Source of the DNA: an uncultured Agathobacter sp.
Lineage (GTDB): Bacteria > Bacillota > Clostridia > Lachnospirales > Lachnospiraceae
Assembly (NCBI GenBank): GCA_910587655.1
Contig: CAJUND010000038.1
Span: forward strand, 1 to 26,997
Length of the DNA: 26,997 nucleotides
Direction: 5' to 3'
Both the position numbers and the translations under genes were made by a program. The notes under the pieces were generated by a model. That model had not been told where the DNA came from, did no database searches, and saw nothing but the letters and a program-made list of their open reading frames with translations. Positions 8,749-15,967 of the stretch are shown piece by piece (within the stretch, counting starts at the first letter, position 1; every line of letters begins with the position of its first letter).

Positions 8749-8845
8749 AGCTCATGCAAAATTTGCCTTCGGCAAATGAGCTATAGTCGTACATCTAAGA
8801 TGTACGACACGCGCTGCATGTCAAGTTTTCATAGAAAACTTGACA
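8749..8845. repeat. Cluster of three consecutive palindromes between the dehydrogenase and deoR genes
   Basis: Within 97 bases lie three inverted repeats. The first (8749-8782) has inner arms ATTTGCC/GGCAAAT with a TTC loop and outer arms AGCTCAT/ATGAGCT. The second (8786-8808) has arms GTCGTACATC/GATGTACGAC around TAA. The third (8819-8845) has 12-bp arms TGTCAAGTTTTC/GAAAACTTGACA around ATA. None is followed by a T tract on either strand, so they are not ordinary terminators. They lie in the 166-base gap between two co-directional operon genes. They may be a dispersed palindromic repeat inserted in the operon or an mRNA processing or stability element. No second copy exists in this window. 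Confidence 0.8.
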
Positions 8846-8892
8846 CAACCTCCCCGAACACCAGCACGGCAGACGGGAAAGATTCCGGCTGT

Positions 8893-10161
8893 TTATTCGG
8901 TAATAAAATGTTCCAGCAGATATTCTTCCGCTTCCGGACACCACAGTCCCTTGTGCCCGTCCACAATATCCGCCAGCGCGCCATAACGCGCGTCGTTTCT
9001 TTCTTCCCCCGCCTTCCTTAAATCCGTAAGGGCTGTCAGCGGCATGGTAAGATGCGTGTAGATTAACTTCTTTCCGCCCGGAATTTCCGGCAGGTGCAGG
9101 GTTGTTTCCGCTGCTGCGTCCAGTCCCCCGATATGCGTTACCATGACCGAAGGATCAATGCGCTTTGCAGCCGTCAGTTCCAGCGATTCAATCATATCCG
9201 CTGTATTTCCTCCGGTCGTCCCCATCACATGGGCGGAATTGTAATGCACATCATAAAAATTCATCGTTGCAGAAAACTCTTTGTCCGTCGGTCCGGCAAA
9301 AAAGTTCAGACAGCCGTCCCTTCCAAGGATATCACTGCTCTGCTTTATCACTGCCGCCACCGGCGCATAACAGAGCACATCGTCATAACCGCATCCTCCG
9401 GAAAGTTCCAGAAGCTCTTTTACCGCATCCTCTGATTTCCCGGTATTGACAAAATGAAGCGCAATTCCCTCTCCTTTGTAAATCTCCGGAGGAAAGAGCT
9501 CTGCCGCACGGTCCAGACGCTCCTGGTTCAAATCGGTCACAACCACCATTGAAGGTCTTCTGTCACAGTGCAGCGCATAGGTCAGCGCTCCCAGTCCCAT
9601 CGGTCCCGCGCCTGCCATAATCGCAAGCTTTCCGTTTTCCTTAATGCCCATCTGGTGCTCATACACGCCCATCTGCGTATGATATGCCGCATGGAAGGCG
9701 CCAATGCTGCATGACATCGGCTCTGCAAGGGAAGCCTCATAATAGGCACGTCCCTTATATTCCAGCAGGCATCCCAGCTCCATGACCTCGGACGGAATCA
9801 CACAGTAAGTCGTATCCCCGCCGAAAAATTCATAGGAATATCCCGGACTCCACATCGCCCCTTTGTAATTTAACGCAGGCTGGAGGGTAAACTTCATCCC
9901 CTCTTTAAAACGGTCCTGATGGTTTTTTCCCACCTTCACGATATCCCCTGCAAATTCATGTCCCATAACTGCCGGATGCTCCGCCACGTCGTCATGAACC
10001 CTTTTGTGCTCCGTTCCCAGAATCGCACATTTGTAGGTTGACATACAGATGCTGTCCGAAACTACTTTTACCAGAATCTCGTCATCCGTAATTTCCGGAA
10101 GCTCAAATTCCTCCAGCCGCAAATCGTTTGCCGCATGTAATCTTACTCCTTTTGCTTTCAT
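8893..10161 (-). CDS. Zinc-type medium-chain dehydrogenase, SorE-like (sugar-phosphate/hexitol-phosphate oxidoreductase)
   Basis: A 422-residue MDR-family oxidoreductase. Visible catalytic zinc ligands are C39 (DSICMSTYK) and H68-E69 (GHEF); the nucleotide-binding Rossmann motif is MAGAGPMGLGALTYA near residue 190. The four-cysteine lobe that binds structural zinc in classical alcohol dehydrogenases is absent. From memory of the family, the overall sequence resembles SorE, L-sorbose-1-phosphate reductase. It is the first gene after the operon promoter and is followed by deoR, the hexitol EIICBA and fruK genes. The likely role is oxidation of the imported hexitol phosphate to a ketose phosphate. 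The exact substrate and the carbon oxidised are inferred. Start: ATG at 10159-10161 behind GAAAGGGG. Confidence 0.8.
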   Translation of the reverse strand: MKAKGVRLHAANDLRLEEFELPEITDDEILVKVVSDSICMSTYKCAILGTEHKRVHDDVAEHPAVMGHEFAGDIVKVGKNHQDRFKEGMKFTLQPALNYKGAMWSPGYSYEFFGGDTTYCVIPSEVMELGCLLEYKGRAYYEASLAEPMSCSIGAFHAAYHTQMGVYEHQMGIKENGKLAIMAGAGPMGLGALTYALHCDRRPSMVVVTDLNQERLDRAAELFPPEIYKGEGIALHFVNTGKSEDAVKELLELSGGCGYDDVLCYAPVAAVIKQSSDILGRDGCLNFFAGPTDKEFSATMNFYDVHYNSAHVMGTTGGNTADMIESLELTAAKRIDPSVMVTHIGGLDAAAETTLHLPEIPGGKKLIYTHLTMPLTALTDLRKAGEERNDARYGALADIVDGHKGLWCPEAEEYLLEHFITE

Positions 10162-10197
10162 AAAGCTGACACCCCTTTCAAAAAACCGCAGTAATCA

Positions 10198-10227
10198 TTG
10201 TTGTTTCAAAAACGTTTTTGTTGTTTC
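10198..10227. promoter_or_regulatory. Candidate DeoR operator: two identical 10-bp direct repeats, 20-bp period
   Basis: The decamer TTGTTGTTTC occurs at 10198-10207 and again at 10218-10227, exactly two helical turns apart. Between and around them is the palindrome CAAAAACGTTTTTG (10207-10220). The pair lies just downstream of the -10 box of the operon promoter, where a bound repressor would block transcription. DeoR/GlpR/FruR regulators commonly bind tandem direct repeats containing TTTC or its complement, so the DeoR protein of this operon is the likely ligand. Confidence 0.65.
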
Positions 10228-10243
10228 GATAACTGTTAAGCTT

Positions 10244-10272
10244 ATTATAACGGCTTTTTTTCAGGTTGTCAA
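10244..10272 (-). promoter_or_regulatory. Consensus sigma-70/SigA promoter of the hexitol PTS operon
   Basis: On the minus strand a perfect -35 TTGACA (10267-10272), a 17-base spacer and a perfect -10 TATAAT (10244-10249) lie about 80 bases upstream of the dehydrogenase ATG. Such a strong promoter fits control by repression through the repeats just downstream. It starts only 24 bases past the stop codon of the preceding co-directional gene, and no terminator is visible between them. Confidence 0.88.
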
Positions 10273-10295
10273 CTGTTATTTTAAAAGTTTCGCTT

Positions 10296-11804
10296 TTATT
10301 TCAACAATCCATTTTTTTCAAAATGCTGGTAATCCTTACTGTGCGTCCATGCTCCGCCCCAGTCAAAACCATGCTCCGTAAAAAGGCGGTAGCACAAATC
10401 ATTTTCGTCTATTTTATGGGGGAAATCCGCACTGCGGTCTGCATATGCCTCGCTGCCTGCAGGAGAAATGATGGTTTTTCCGTTTCTGGTCGTGATATAC
10501 GGGTTGTAAAAAGGATTGATATCCACCGCAAGTCCGTAGGAATGGTTTGACAGACGGTCAGTTCCCGCAACCACACGATAATTAAAGCAGGAACTGTTGT
10601 CGTCTGCCATAGACGCTTCATCATCCCCGCCATATTCATCCACCAGCCGTATTTTGTCAACCGGATACTTTTCCTTATACAGTTCTTCAAATATTTCCAC
10701 TAGATCCTGCGCAATTAATTTGTTGCAGACCATGTCCCCTTCCTGCACACTGCCGTTAAAATCATAATACTGCACATGGACAAGGGCCAGGTCCCCGTAA
10801 CTGATTTTAATATTTTCGTCCGAAGCCGGATAGGAAACCCCGGTAATCTTTTCCTTTATCTCCTCTGTTAAATCCGAGGCGTAAAACAGTTTCGTGCTTT
10901 CTTGATAAATGGTTTCCTCCACAGCCTGCGGCGTTTCCGTTTCCAGTATTTCGGTTCCTGTTTTTTCTGTTTCCATTACTTCCGTTTCTGTTATTTGGGT
11001 TTCAGCTATTTTGGCTGATGTGTTTTTCGGCACGGCGTCCTCCCCCAGTCCACACCACTGGTATAATATTCCATATAATTCCCTCATATAATAAGTTGGC
11101 AGAAGCCACCACGCCGTATGTCCCGGCACCGCACCGTATGTTAATCCAAGCTCTTTGGCTATCTCCCCGGCACGGTATTCATGAAACTCACTGGTTGCAA
11201 TGGCGATATTTTTATCCATCCCTTTTTCTTCTATGATGGCAAGGCTGTTTGCCAGATTCTCCCTTGTGGTTGTGGAGGTGTCCTCCAGATACAGACGGGA
11301 AGTGTCAATACCTTTTTCTTCCAGATAACGGTACATGCACAGCGCCTCGCTGATGTCCTCATCCTTCCCCTGTCCGCCGGACAGAACGCAGTCGGCATCC
11401 TCATGTTCCAGAAGGTAGTCATACGCTGCATCCAGTCGGTCCCGTAAAGTCCGGCTTGCTTTTTCCCCGTAAACCTTGCATCCAAGCACAATAAGCGTGG
11501 CATTTTCCGCCGGCTTTTTCTTTGCCGCCTTTACCAGACAGACTGTTTCGGCTGCCGCAAGAACCACCCCGGAAACAATAAGAAATGCCATAATGGATAA
11601 ACATATTTTTCCAGGGGTTTTCTTCCAGATACAGCTGATTTTATGGTGAACTTTCGGCATAAAAATCCCGTATAACAATAATATACTCCCAAGCAGAAGT
11701 CCTGTTGCATTTCCAATATTCATAATTCTGCGCATGACAAGCGGAATTGCAAATATGACAAGAAGCACAGCTCCTGCGATAACCGGAACCAGTCGTTTTA
11801 TCAT
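10296..11804 (-). CDS. Membrane-anchored DUF218 (YdcF/SanA-like) domain fused to a VanY-type M15 carboxypeptidase domain
   Basis: A 502-residue envelope protein. Three hydrophobic segments lie at about 5-25, 33-50 and 67-88. A DUF218 domain follows (about 100-240: LIVLGCKVYG, VLSGGQGKDE, TSTTTRENL, ATSEFHEYRA), as in YdcF/SanA envelope proteins. A Thr/Glu-rich linker (about 262-300) leads to an M15 peptidase domain. Its zinc and catalytic signature is visible: H421 and D428 in SNHSYGLAVDIN and H494 in DYQHFE. M15_4 enzymes are D-Ala-D-Ala carboxypeptidases or related peptidoglycan peptidases. It follows the HAD gene by 29 bases with an AAAGGAG site, so it is probably co-transcribed with it. 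The domain order is clear; the combined function is not known to me. Confidence 0.85.
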   Translation of the reverse strand: MIKRLVPVIAGAVLLVIFAIPLVMRRIMNIGNATGLLLGSILLLYGIFMPKVHHKISCIWKKTPGKICLSIMAFLIVSGVVLAAAETVCLVKAAKKKPAENATLIVLGCKVYGEKASRTLRDRLDAAYDYLLEHEDADCVLSGGQGKDEDISEALCMYRYLEEKGIDTSRLYLEDTSTTTRENLANSLAIIEEKGMDKNIAIATSEFHEYRAGEIAKELGLTYGAVPGHTAWWLLPTYYMRELYGILYQWCGLGEDAVPKNTSAKIAETQITETEVMETEKTGTEILETETPQAVEETIYQESTKLFYASDLTEEIKEKITGVSYPASDENIKISYGDLALVHVQYYDFNGSVQEGDMVCNKLIAQDLVEIFEELYKEKYPVDKIRLVDEYGGDDEASMADDNSSCFNYRVVAGTDRLSNHSYGLAVDINPFYNPYITTRNGKTIISPAGSEAYADRSADFPHKIDENDLCYRLFTEHGFDWGGAWTHSKDYQHFEKNGLLK

Positions 11805-11833
11805 TCGTCTTCTCCTTTTTCCAGCGGTATATC

Positions 11834-12439
11834 CTATGTTTCACAAAGCAGTTTTTCCAGTTCGTTTTTTCCCTGTTCATAGCCCTTAAAAACAATTCCG
11901 TGAATGCCTTTTTTCTCCGCGCCTTCTATATTTTCCGGACGGTCGTCAATAAAAACGCTCTCCTCCGGTTTCAGCCGGAAGGTATCACAGATATAGTCAT
12001 AAATTGCAGCATCCGGCTTTAACAGCTTTAACGCATAAGAGAATACTGCGCCATCCACAAGCGGCAGAAACTTTAATTTATCCCGCGTCTGGTTTAACAT
12101 ATTTTCTGAATAGTTGGAAAGGATGTAAACGCTGTATCCCCGTTCCTTTAAATCAGTAATCCATTCCAGCGCATACGGCAAAAGCTCGATGGTTCCTCCG
12201 ACGGTTGTATGGACCAGCCGGATTTCATCCGCAAGCTCCGGCGCATTTGCAGTAAATGCCTCAAGGAATTCATCTGATGTACGGAGTCCCTGGTCGGACT
12301 CATCCCACAGCGGATGTTCAAACACTGCCGCATGAATCCGTTTTCTTGTTTTTTCATCAAACCCAAGGCTCTGCATATACGCGTCCGGTTCATAGGAAAC
12401 CAGCACTTTTCCCACATCAAATATAATATTACGAATCAT
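11834..12439 (-). CDS. HAD-superfamily hydrolase, YihX-like phosphatase
   Basis: A 201-residue haloacid dehalogenase-type phosphatase. Motif I is IIFDVGKVLVSYEPD with nucleophile D8; the second acidic position of DxD is glycine, as in YihX-type glucose-1-phosphatases (FDLGNV). Motif II is ILSNYSENM, motif III is the lysine in LLKPDAAIYDYI, and motif IV is FIDDRPENIEGAEKKG. Its ATG overlaps the stop codon of the GGDEF gene in an ATGA arrangement (12436-12439), indicating translational coupling to the cyclase. The substrate is unknown; a sugar phosphate is the usual guess for the family. Confidence 0.85.
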   Translation of the reverse strand: MIRNIIFDVGKVLVSYEPDAYMQSLGFDEKTRKRIHAAVFEHPLWDESDQGLRTSDEFLEAFTANAPELADEIRLVHTTVGGTIELLPYALEWITDLKERGYSVYILSNYSENMLNQTRDKLKFLPLVDGAVFSYALKLLKPDAAIYDYICDTFRLKPEESVFIDDRPENIEGAEKKGIHGIVFKGYEQGKNELEKLLCET

Positions 12440-15400
12440 GACTTCCAGACCTCATAATTGTTCTTTGTTGTTTTCTTCACCTTATAAAGGGAACTGTCCG
12501 CATGCTTCAGCAAATCAGAAATCATGTCTACATTTTTTGCTTTGTCCACTGCAATTCCGATGGAGCAGGAAAGTTTGTTTTTATCCGGAATATCTACAGT
12601 CCTTCCCACATTTTCAGAAATTTTATCCGCAAATGCATGGTTTTCTTTCAGTTTCTCAAAAATGGACTCAGCAACCTTCTGTCCATAATCCGGGTTCTGG
12701 TTTTTCGCAACTATAACAAATTCATCCCCGCCGTAACGCACAACATATCCGCTTTTGCCGATAATGGTTTTAAACAGCTTTGCAAATAACTGCAGTACCA
12801 TATCCCCCACATCATGTCCGAAAGTGTCATTACAGTATTTAAAATTATCCAGATCAATGTACATAACGATAAGATAACGCATCTCATCATCCTCTTCATC
12901 AATCCTTTCATCCACAATCTTATTGAAGCCCTGCCGGTTTAAGAGTCCAGTCAGACTGTCCGTCTGGGCAAGATTTTCCAGAAGCATGTTTTTTGTTTTC
13001 AGCTCGTCGTTCATTTCGCGAATCCGTTTTCTTGCTTCTGCACGGTAAATCTCGTTCATTAACTGCCGCAGTCCCAGTACCATGATATGAAGGTCGGACT
13101 TGTTAAGCATTACCTCTGCGGAAGAAAAATTATCATAAACAATCTGGTAAGTAATAAACACTGTCTGAAGTACATCTTTGGAAAACAGCGGAATACCAAT
13201 CATGGATACCACGGAATTCATCCCGAAATTGGAAATAATCTCCTCATATTCCTCAAAATTTCCATCTATGCGTGAAACAACAAAACTTGACTTACGGTTA
13301 ACAAAAAAATCAACGATTCTGTCCCTCATTCCCGGTTTCATTGATATTTCACTGTCACAGTATTTTATGTCCTTCTGACCGTTTTTATCAATCTGAAACA
13401 GTAAAATCCGGTCCAGTCCAAAAAAGTTTTTCAGGGTGAGCATGGATTTTTCTATCATCTCTTCTTCTTTTAAATCCTCTGCCAGAAACATTTCCTGCCA
13501 GCTGGAAAGAAAATCTATATTTTTATTTTTTATCGTAAGAGCACGCTCCGCCCCCAGCTCCCTTGCCATGGATAAAATCATATCCATGGCTGTATTTATT
13601 TCCAGTTTCCATTCTGGTTTTTTCGTCTTTTTATCAGCCAGAAGAGCTTTTAATTTTGCAACTGTAACAGATTTCTGTTTTTCTATATTATACTGAAGGC
13701 ACTGCTCCAGAAGCTCTTTTCTCTCTTCCGTCCTTCCCAGAACCCGCAGCACCTCTGCATGTTCATTTACCAGCAGGGGATAGGAAACCAGCTTGCTGCC
13801 GCCGGAACGGTCCATATGAAAACCGGCGCGTTCAAACTTCTGCAAAGCTTCTTCCAGCCTTCCCTCTTTCTGTAAAACCAGCCCAAGCCCAAGATAATAA
13901 TAAAACAGTTCATCATCCCAGAAGTCATACACCGGTTCTCCATCCGGCTTAAATATATGCCGGATAATCCGCTCCATTTTTTCCATATAAATCTGGGCTT
14001 TATATCCATTGCCAAGTTTAATATGGGATACCGCAACCAGTCCGTACAGCTTTGCACGGTTGCACACACGCGGTTTATACACACCAAAATAATCCAGAAG
14101 CTGAATCGCTGCCGTTATGTACTCACAGCATCTTTTAAAATCTTCCGCCATCAGTGCGTTGATTCCCATATTATATAATGTTTCACTCGCCATGACCGGA
14201 TTTCCAAGTTTGTAATAAATTTCCAGCACCTGGTTATAATAGCTGTTTGCATGCTCAAAATTGTCCCTGAGCATGTTATTGTAGCCAAGTCCGTTGTAAA
14301 TATCCGCCTCTTCCGTGCTGCTGTCCAGCCTTCTTAGCGCCTCAATACATTTTTTGTAATTATTCTCGACTTCATCCATATTCCCTACAATGGAATACAT
14401 CATTGCACATTTGCCATATGCCTCAATGACAAATTTGTCATTTCCAATCTGCTCTATAATCTGAAGCCCCTTCTGGAAAAACTTTAAATGCCCCTCCGGA
14501 TGCTCTCCCATAAAATATTTCTGTTTCCGTTCAAATCCATAAATGCAGAAATAGGCAACATGGTTCAGGTATCCCCGGTTTTCCATCTCAGTAATAAACT
14601 GTTCATCCATATAATTAACGGACTCATCGCTGTCTATAATAACATGTCCGAAACATTTTAAATGTACAATACCGCAAAGCATTTTCGCCAGAAATTCCCT
14701 TTGTTCATCATGCATTTCCACTGCTGCTGCCTGACAAGTCTTTGCAAGAGACATTGCAGTAACCTCCTGCCCCAGAAAACACTGTGCAAGACTCATGGCA
14801 TAGTTACAGTTAAATTTCACATCCAGACGGCCTGTTTCCATTTTTTTCACACGGTCACAGACCATAAGCGTATTCTGGTATTTCTCAGCATATAGATACG
14901 CGAATGTATACAACTCATCCAGGCTGATTCTTTTATCCCTGTCAATCTCTTCTTTTTCATGTTTAAATTTATACGTTATTTCATCAAGATAATAAACCGC
15001 CTGCTCAATTGCAAGTGTCTCCAGCATTGTATGTATTCGCCGGATATAGGTATCGACTGCCTCCGGTAAAGGCTTAAAGTATGCCGTTTCCTTGTCCCCC
15101 GGCAGCACTGTACCAGCATTCTGGCTTTGCAGAATCATTCCAAGATTCCGCTCTTCCACGGTACGCACCATTTCCTCCCAGATATTATTCATGTATCCCG
15201 GAATTCCAACAGTACTGTCATAGGTACAGAGCAGTGCCAGCCTTTCGCCTTCGCAGTTCTGAAACAGGGAATTCAGGTATCTGATCGTTGAATATCCCGC
15301 CAGATGGATTCTGCCGAAAACCATCAGCAGCTTTCCGTCTCCCGCCGCAGATTTCATAATATTTGTCAGGGATTCCATAAACCGTTTTCTGTCATAATCT

Positions 15401-15762
15401 TTTTCATAAAGAATCACGGGTTCTTTTCTGATACACACACCATCCCTGATATATCTGCAGAGCATTTCCCTGTGAAGTGGGTAAACGTCGCATTTTTCCA
15501 TAAAATCTTCCGGTGTTTCTTCTCCGCTGCTTTCATAGATTTCCTTTACCCACCCGAGAAAAGGTTCGTATGCCTCATGCATGACATTTGATTTAAATTC
15601 ATAAAAAAGTGCCTTAATATCTTCCTGCTCTTTTACACTTTCCTTCACCATATCGCAGGTAATCCGGCAGGGACCGTTACTTTTAATCACGATCACATCC
15701 TGCCCCATGTTTTCCGAACCAAGCACCAGCGCATTGATGATATTGTTTGTATTTATGTTCAT
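12436..15762 (-). CDS. Large TPR/GAF-like diguanylate cyclase with intact GGDEF and no I-site
   Basis: A 1108-residue cytoplasmic protein without membrane segments. The N-terminus (about 1-290) looks like a degenerate STAND/AAA-type domain: hydrophobic strands such as VIVIKSNG and KLLMVFGRIHLAG occur, but no Walker A GxxGxGK[ST] is seen. Residues about 290-720 hold TPR-like helical repeats (YNGLGYNNMLRDNFEHANSY). A GAF-like sensor region is at about 760-920, then a short coiled coil (ARKRIREMNDELKTKNML). The GGDEF domain starts at TDSLTGLLNRQGF and has the active loop YGGDEF at 1010-1015. The inhibitory RxxD motif is replaced by GKSG. It should make c-di-GMP from GTP in response to an unknown cytoplasmic signal. 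Confidence 0.88.
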   Translation of the reverse strand: MNINTNNIINALVLGSENMGQDVIVIKSNGPCRITCDMVKESVKEQEDIKALFYEFKSNVMHEAYEPFLGWVKEIYESSGEETPEDFMEKCDVYPLHREMLCRYIRDGVCIRKEPVILYEKDYDRKRFMESLTNIMKSAAGDGKLLMVFGRIHLAGYSTIRYLNSLFQNCEGERLALLCTYDSTVGIPGYMNNIWEEMVRTVEERNLGMILQSQNAGTVLPGDKETAYFKPLPEAVDTYIRRIHTMLETLAIEQAVYYLDEITYKFKHEKEEIDRDKRISLDELYTFAYLYAEKYQNTLMVCDRVKKMETGRLDVKFNCNYAMSLAQCFLGQEVTAMSLAKTCQAAAVEMHDEQREFLAKMLCGIVHLKCFGHVIIDSDESVNYMDEQFITEMENRGYLNHVAYFCIYGFERKQKYFMGEHPEGHLKFFQKGLQIIEQIGNDKFVIEAYGKCAMMYSIVGNMDEVENNYKKCIEALRRLDSSTEEADIYNGLGYNNMLRDNFEHANSYYNQVLEIYYKLGNPVMASETLYNMGINALMAEDFKRCCEYITAAIQLLDYFGVYKPRVCNRAKLYGLVAVSHIKLGNGYKAQIYMEKMERIIRHIFKPDGEPVYDFWDDELFYYYLGLGLVLQKEGRLEEALQKFERAGFHMDRSGGSKLVSYPLLVNEHAEVLRVLGRTEERKELLEQCLQYNIEKQKSVTVAKLKALLADKKTKKPEWKLEINTAMDMILSMARELGAERALTIKNKNIDFLSSWQEMFLAEDLKEEEMIEKSMLTLKNFFGLDRILLFQIDKNGQKDIKYCDSEISMKPGMRDRIVDFFVNRKSSFVVSRIDGNFEEYEEIISNFGMNSVVSMIGIPLFSKDVLQTVFITYQIVYDNFSSAEVMLNKSDLHIMVLGLRQLMNEIYRAEARKRIREMNDELKTKNMLLENLAQTDSLTGLLNRQGFNKIVDERIDEEDDEMRYLIVMYIDLDNFKYCNDTFGHDVGDMVLQLFAKLFKTIIGKSGYVVRYGGDEFVIVAKNQNPDYGQKVAESIFEKLKENHAFADKISENVGRTVDIPDKNKLSCSIGIAVDKAKNVDMISDLLKHADSSLYKVKKTTKNNYEVWKS

Positions 15763-15819
15763 TTACCCCACTCCCACCCAATTTTCTGGAATTTTCTAAA
15801 CTTTACTAAACTTTCTTCT

Positions 15820-15848
15820 ATTGTAACATTATTTGAATGGTTCGACAA
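15820..15848 (-). promoter_or_regulatory. Promoter of the GGDEF-HAD-VanY operon
   Basis: On the minus strand TTGTCG (15843-15848), 17 bases, then TACAAT (15820-15825), followed about 58 bases later by the cyclase ATG with its GGGAGTGGGG ribosome region. It lies in the 205-base divergent gap shared with the rluA-type gene; the rest of the gap shows no other clear signal. Confidence 0.65.
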
Positions 15849-15951
15849 TCTTTAATTGTGTCATCTCCGCGGTTTTAAAGCATATTTGGCCTGTAAGTAA
15901 CATCAGCGAACTTTCCCGCCGGAAAAAATACTGTAATCATCCATGATCATA

Positions 15952-15960
15952 TGATATAAT
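15952..15960 (+). promoter_or_regulatory. Extended -10 promoter directly abutting the start codon (leaderless mRNA)
   Basis: TGATATAAT is a perfect extended -10 element; the -35 region (around 15931-15937, CTGTAAT) is weak, as is common with extended -10 promoters. The -10 box ends 7 bases before the ATG at 15968, so transcription would start at or next to the A of the ATG. No ribosome site is present between the two. Confidence 0.65.
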
Positions 15961-15967
15961 TACTACC

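Noticed and set aside
8749..8845. The triple palindromes as intrinsic terminators
   Set aside because: None is followed by a T tract on either strand, and the genes on both sides look like one operon.
10207..10220. CcpA cre site at the palindrome CAAAAACGTTTTTG
   Set aside because: The outer TG...CA bases of the cre consensus are swapped here, so it is kept only as part of the DeoR-like operator region.
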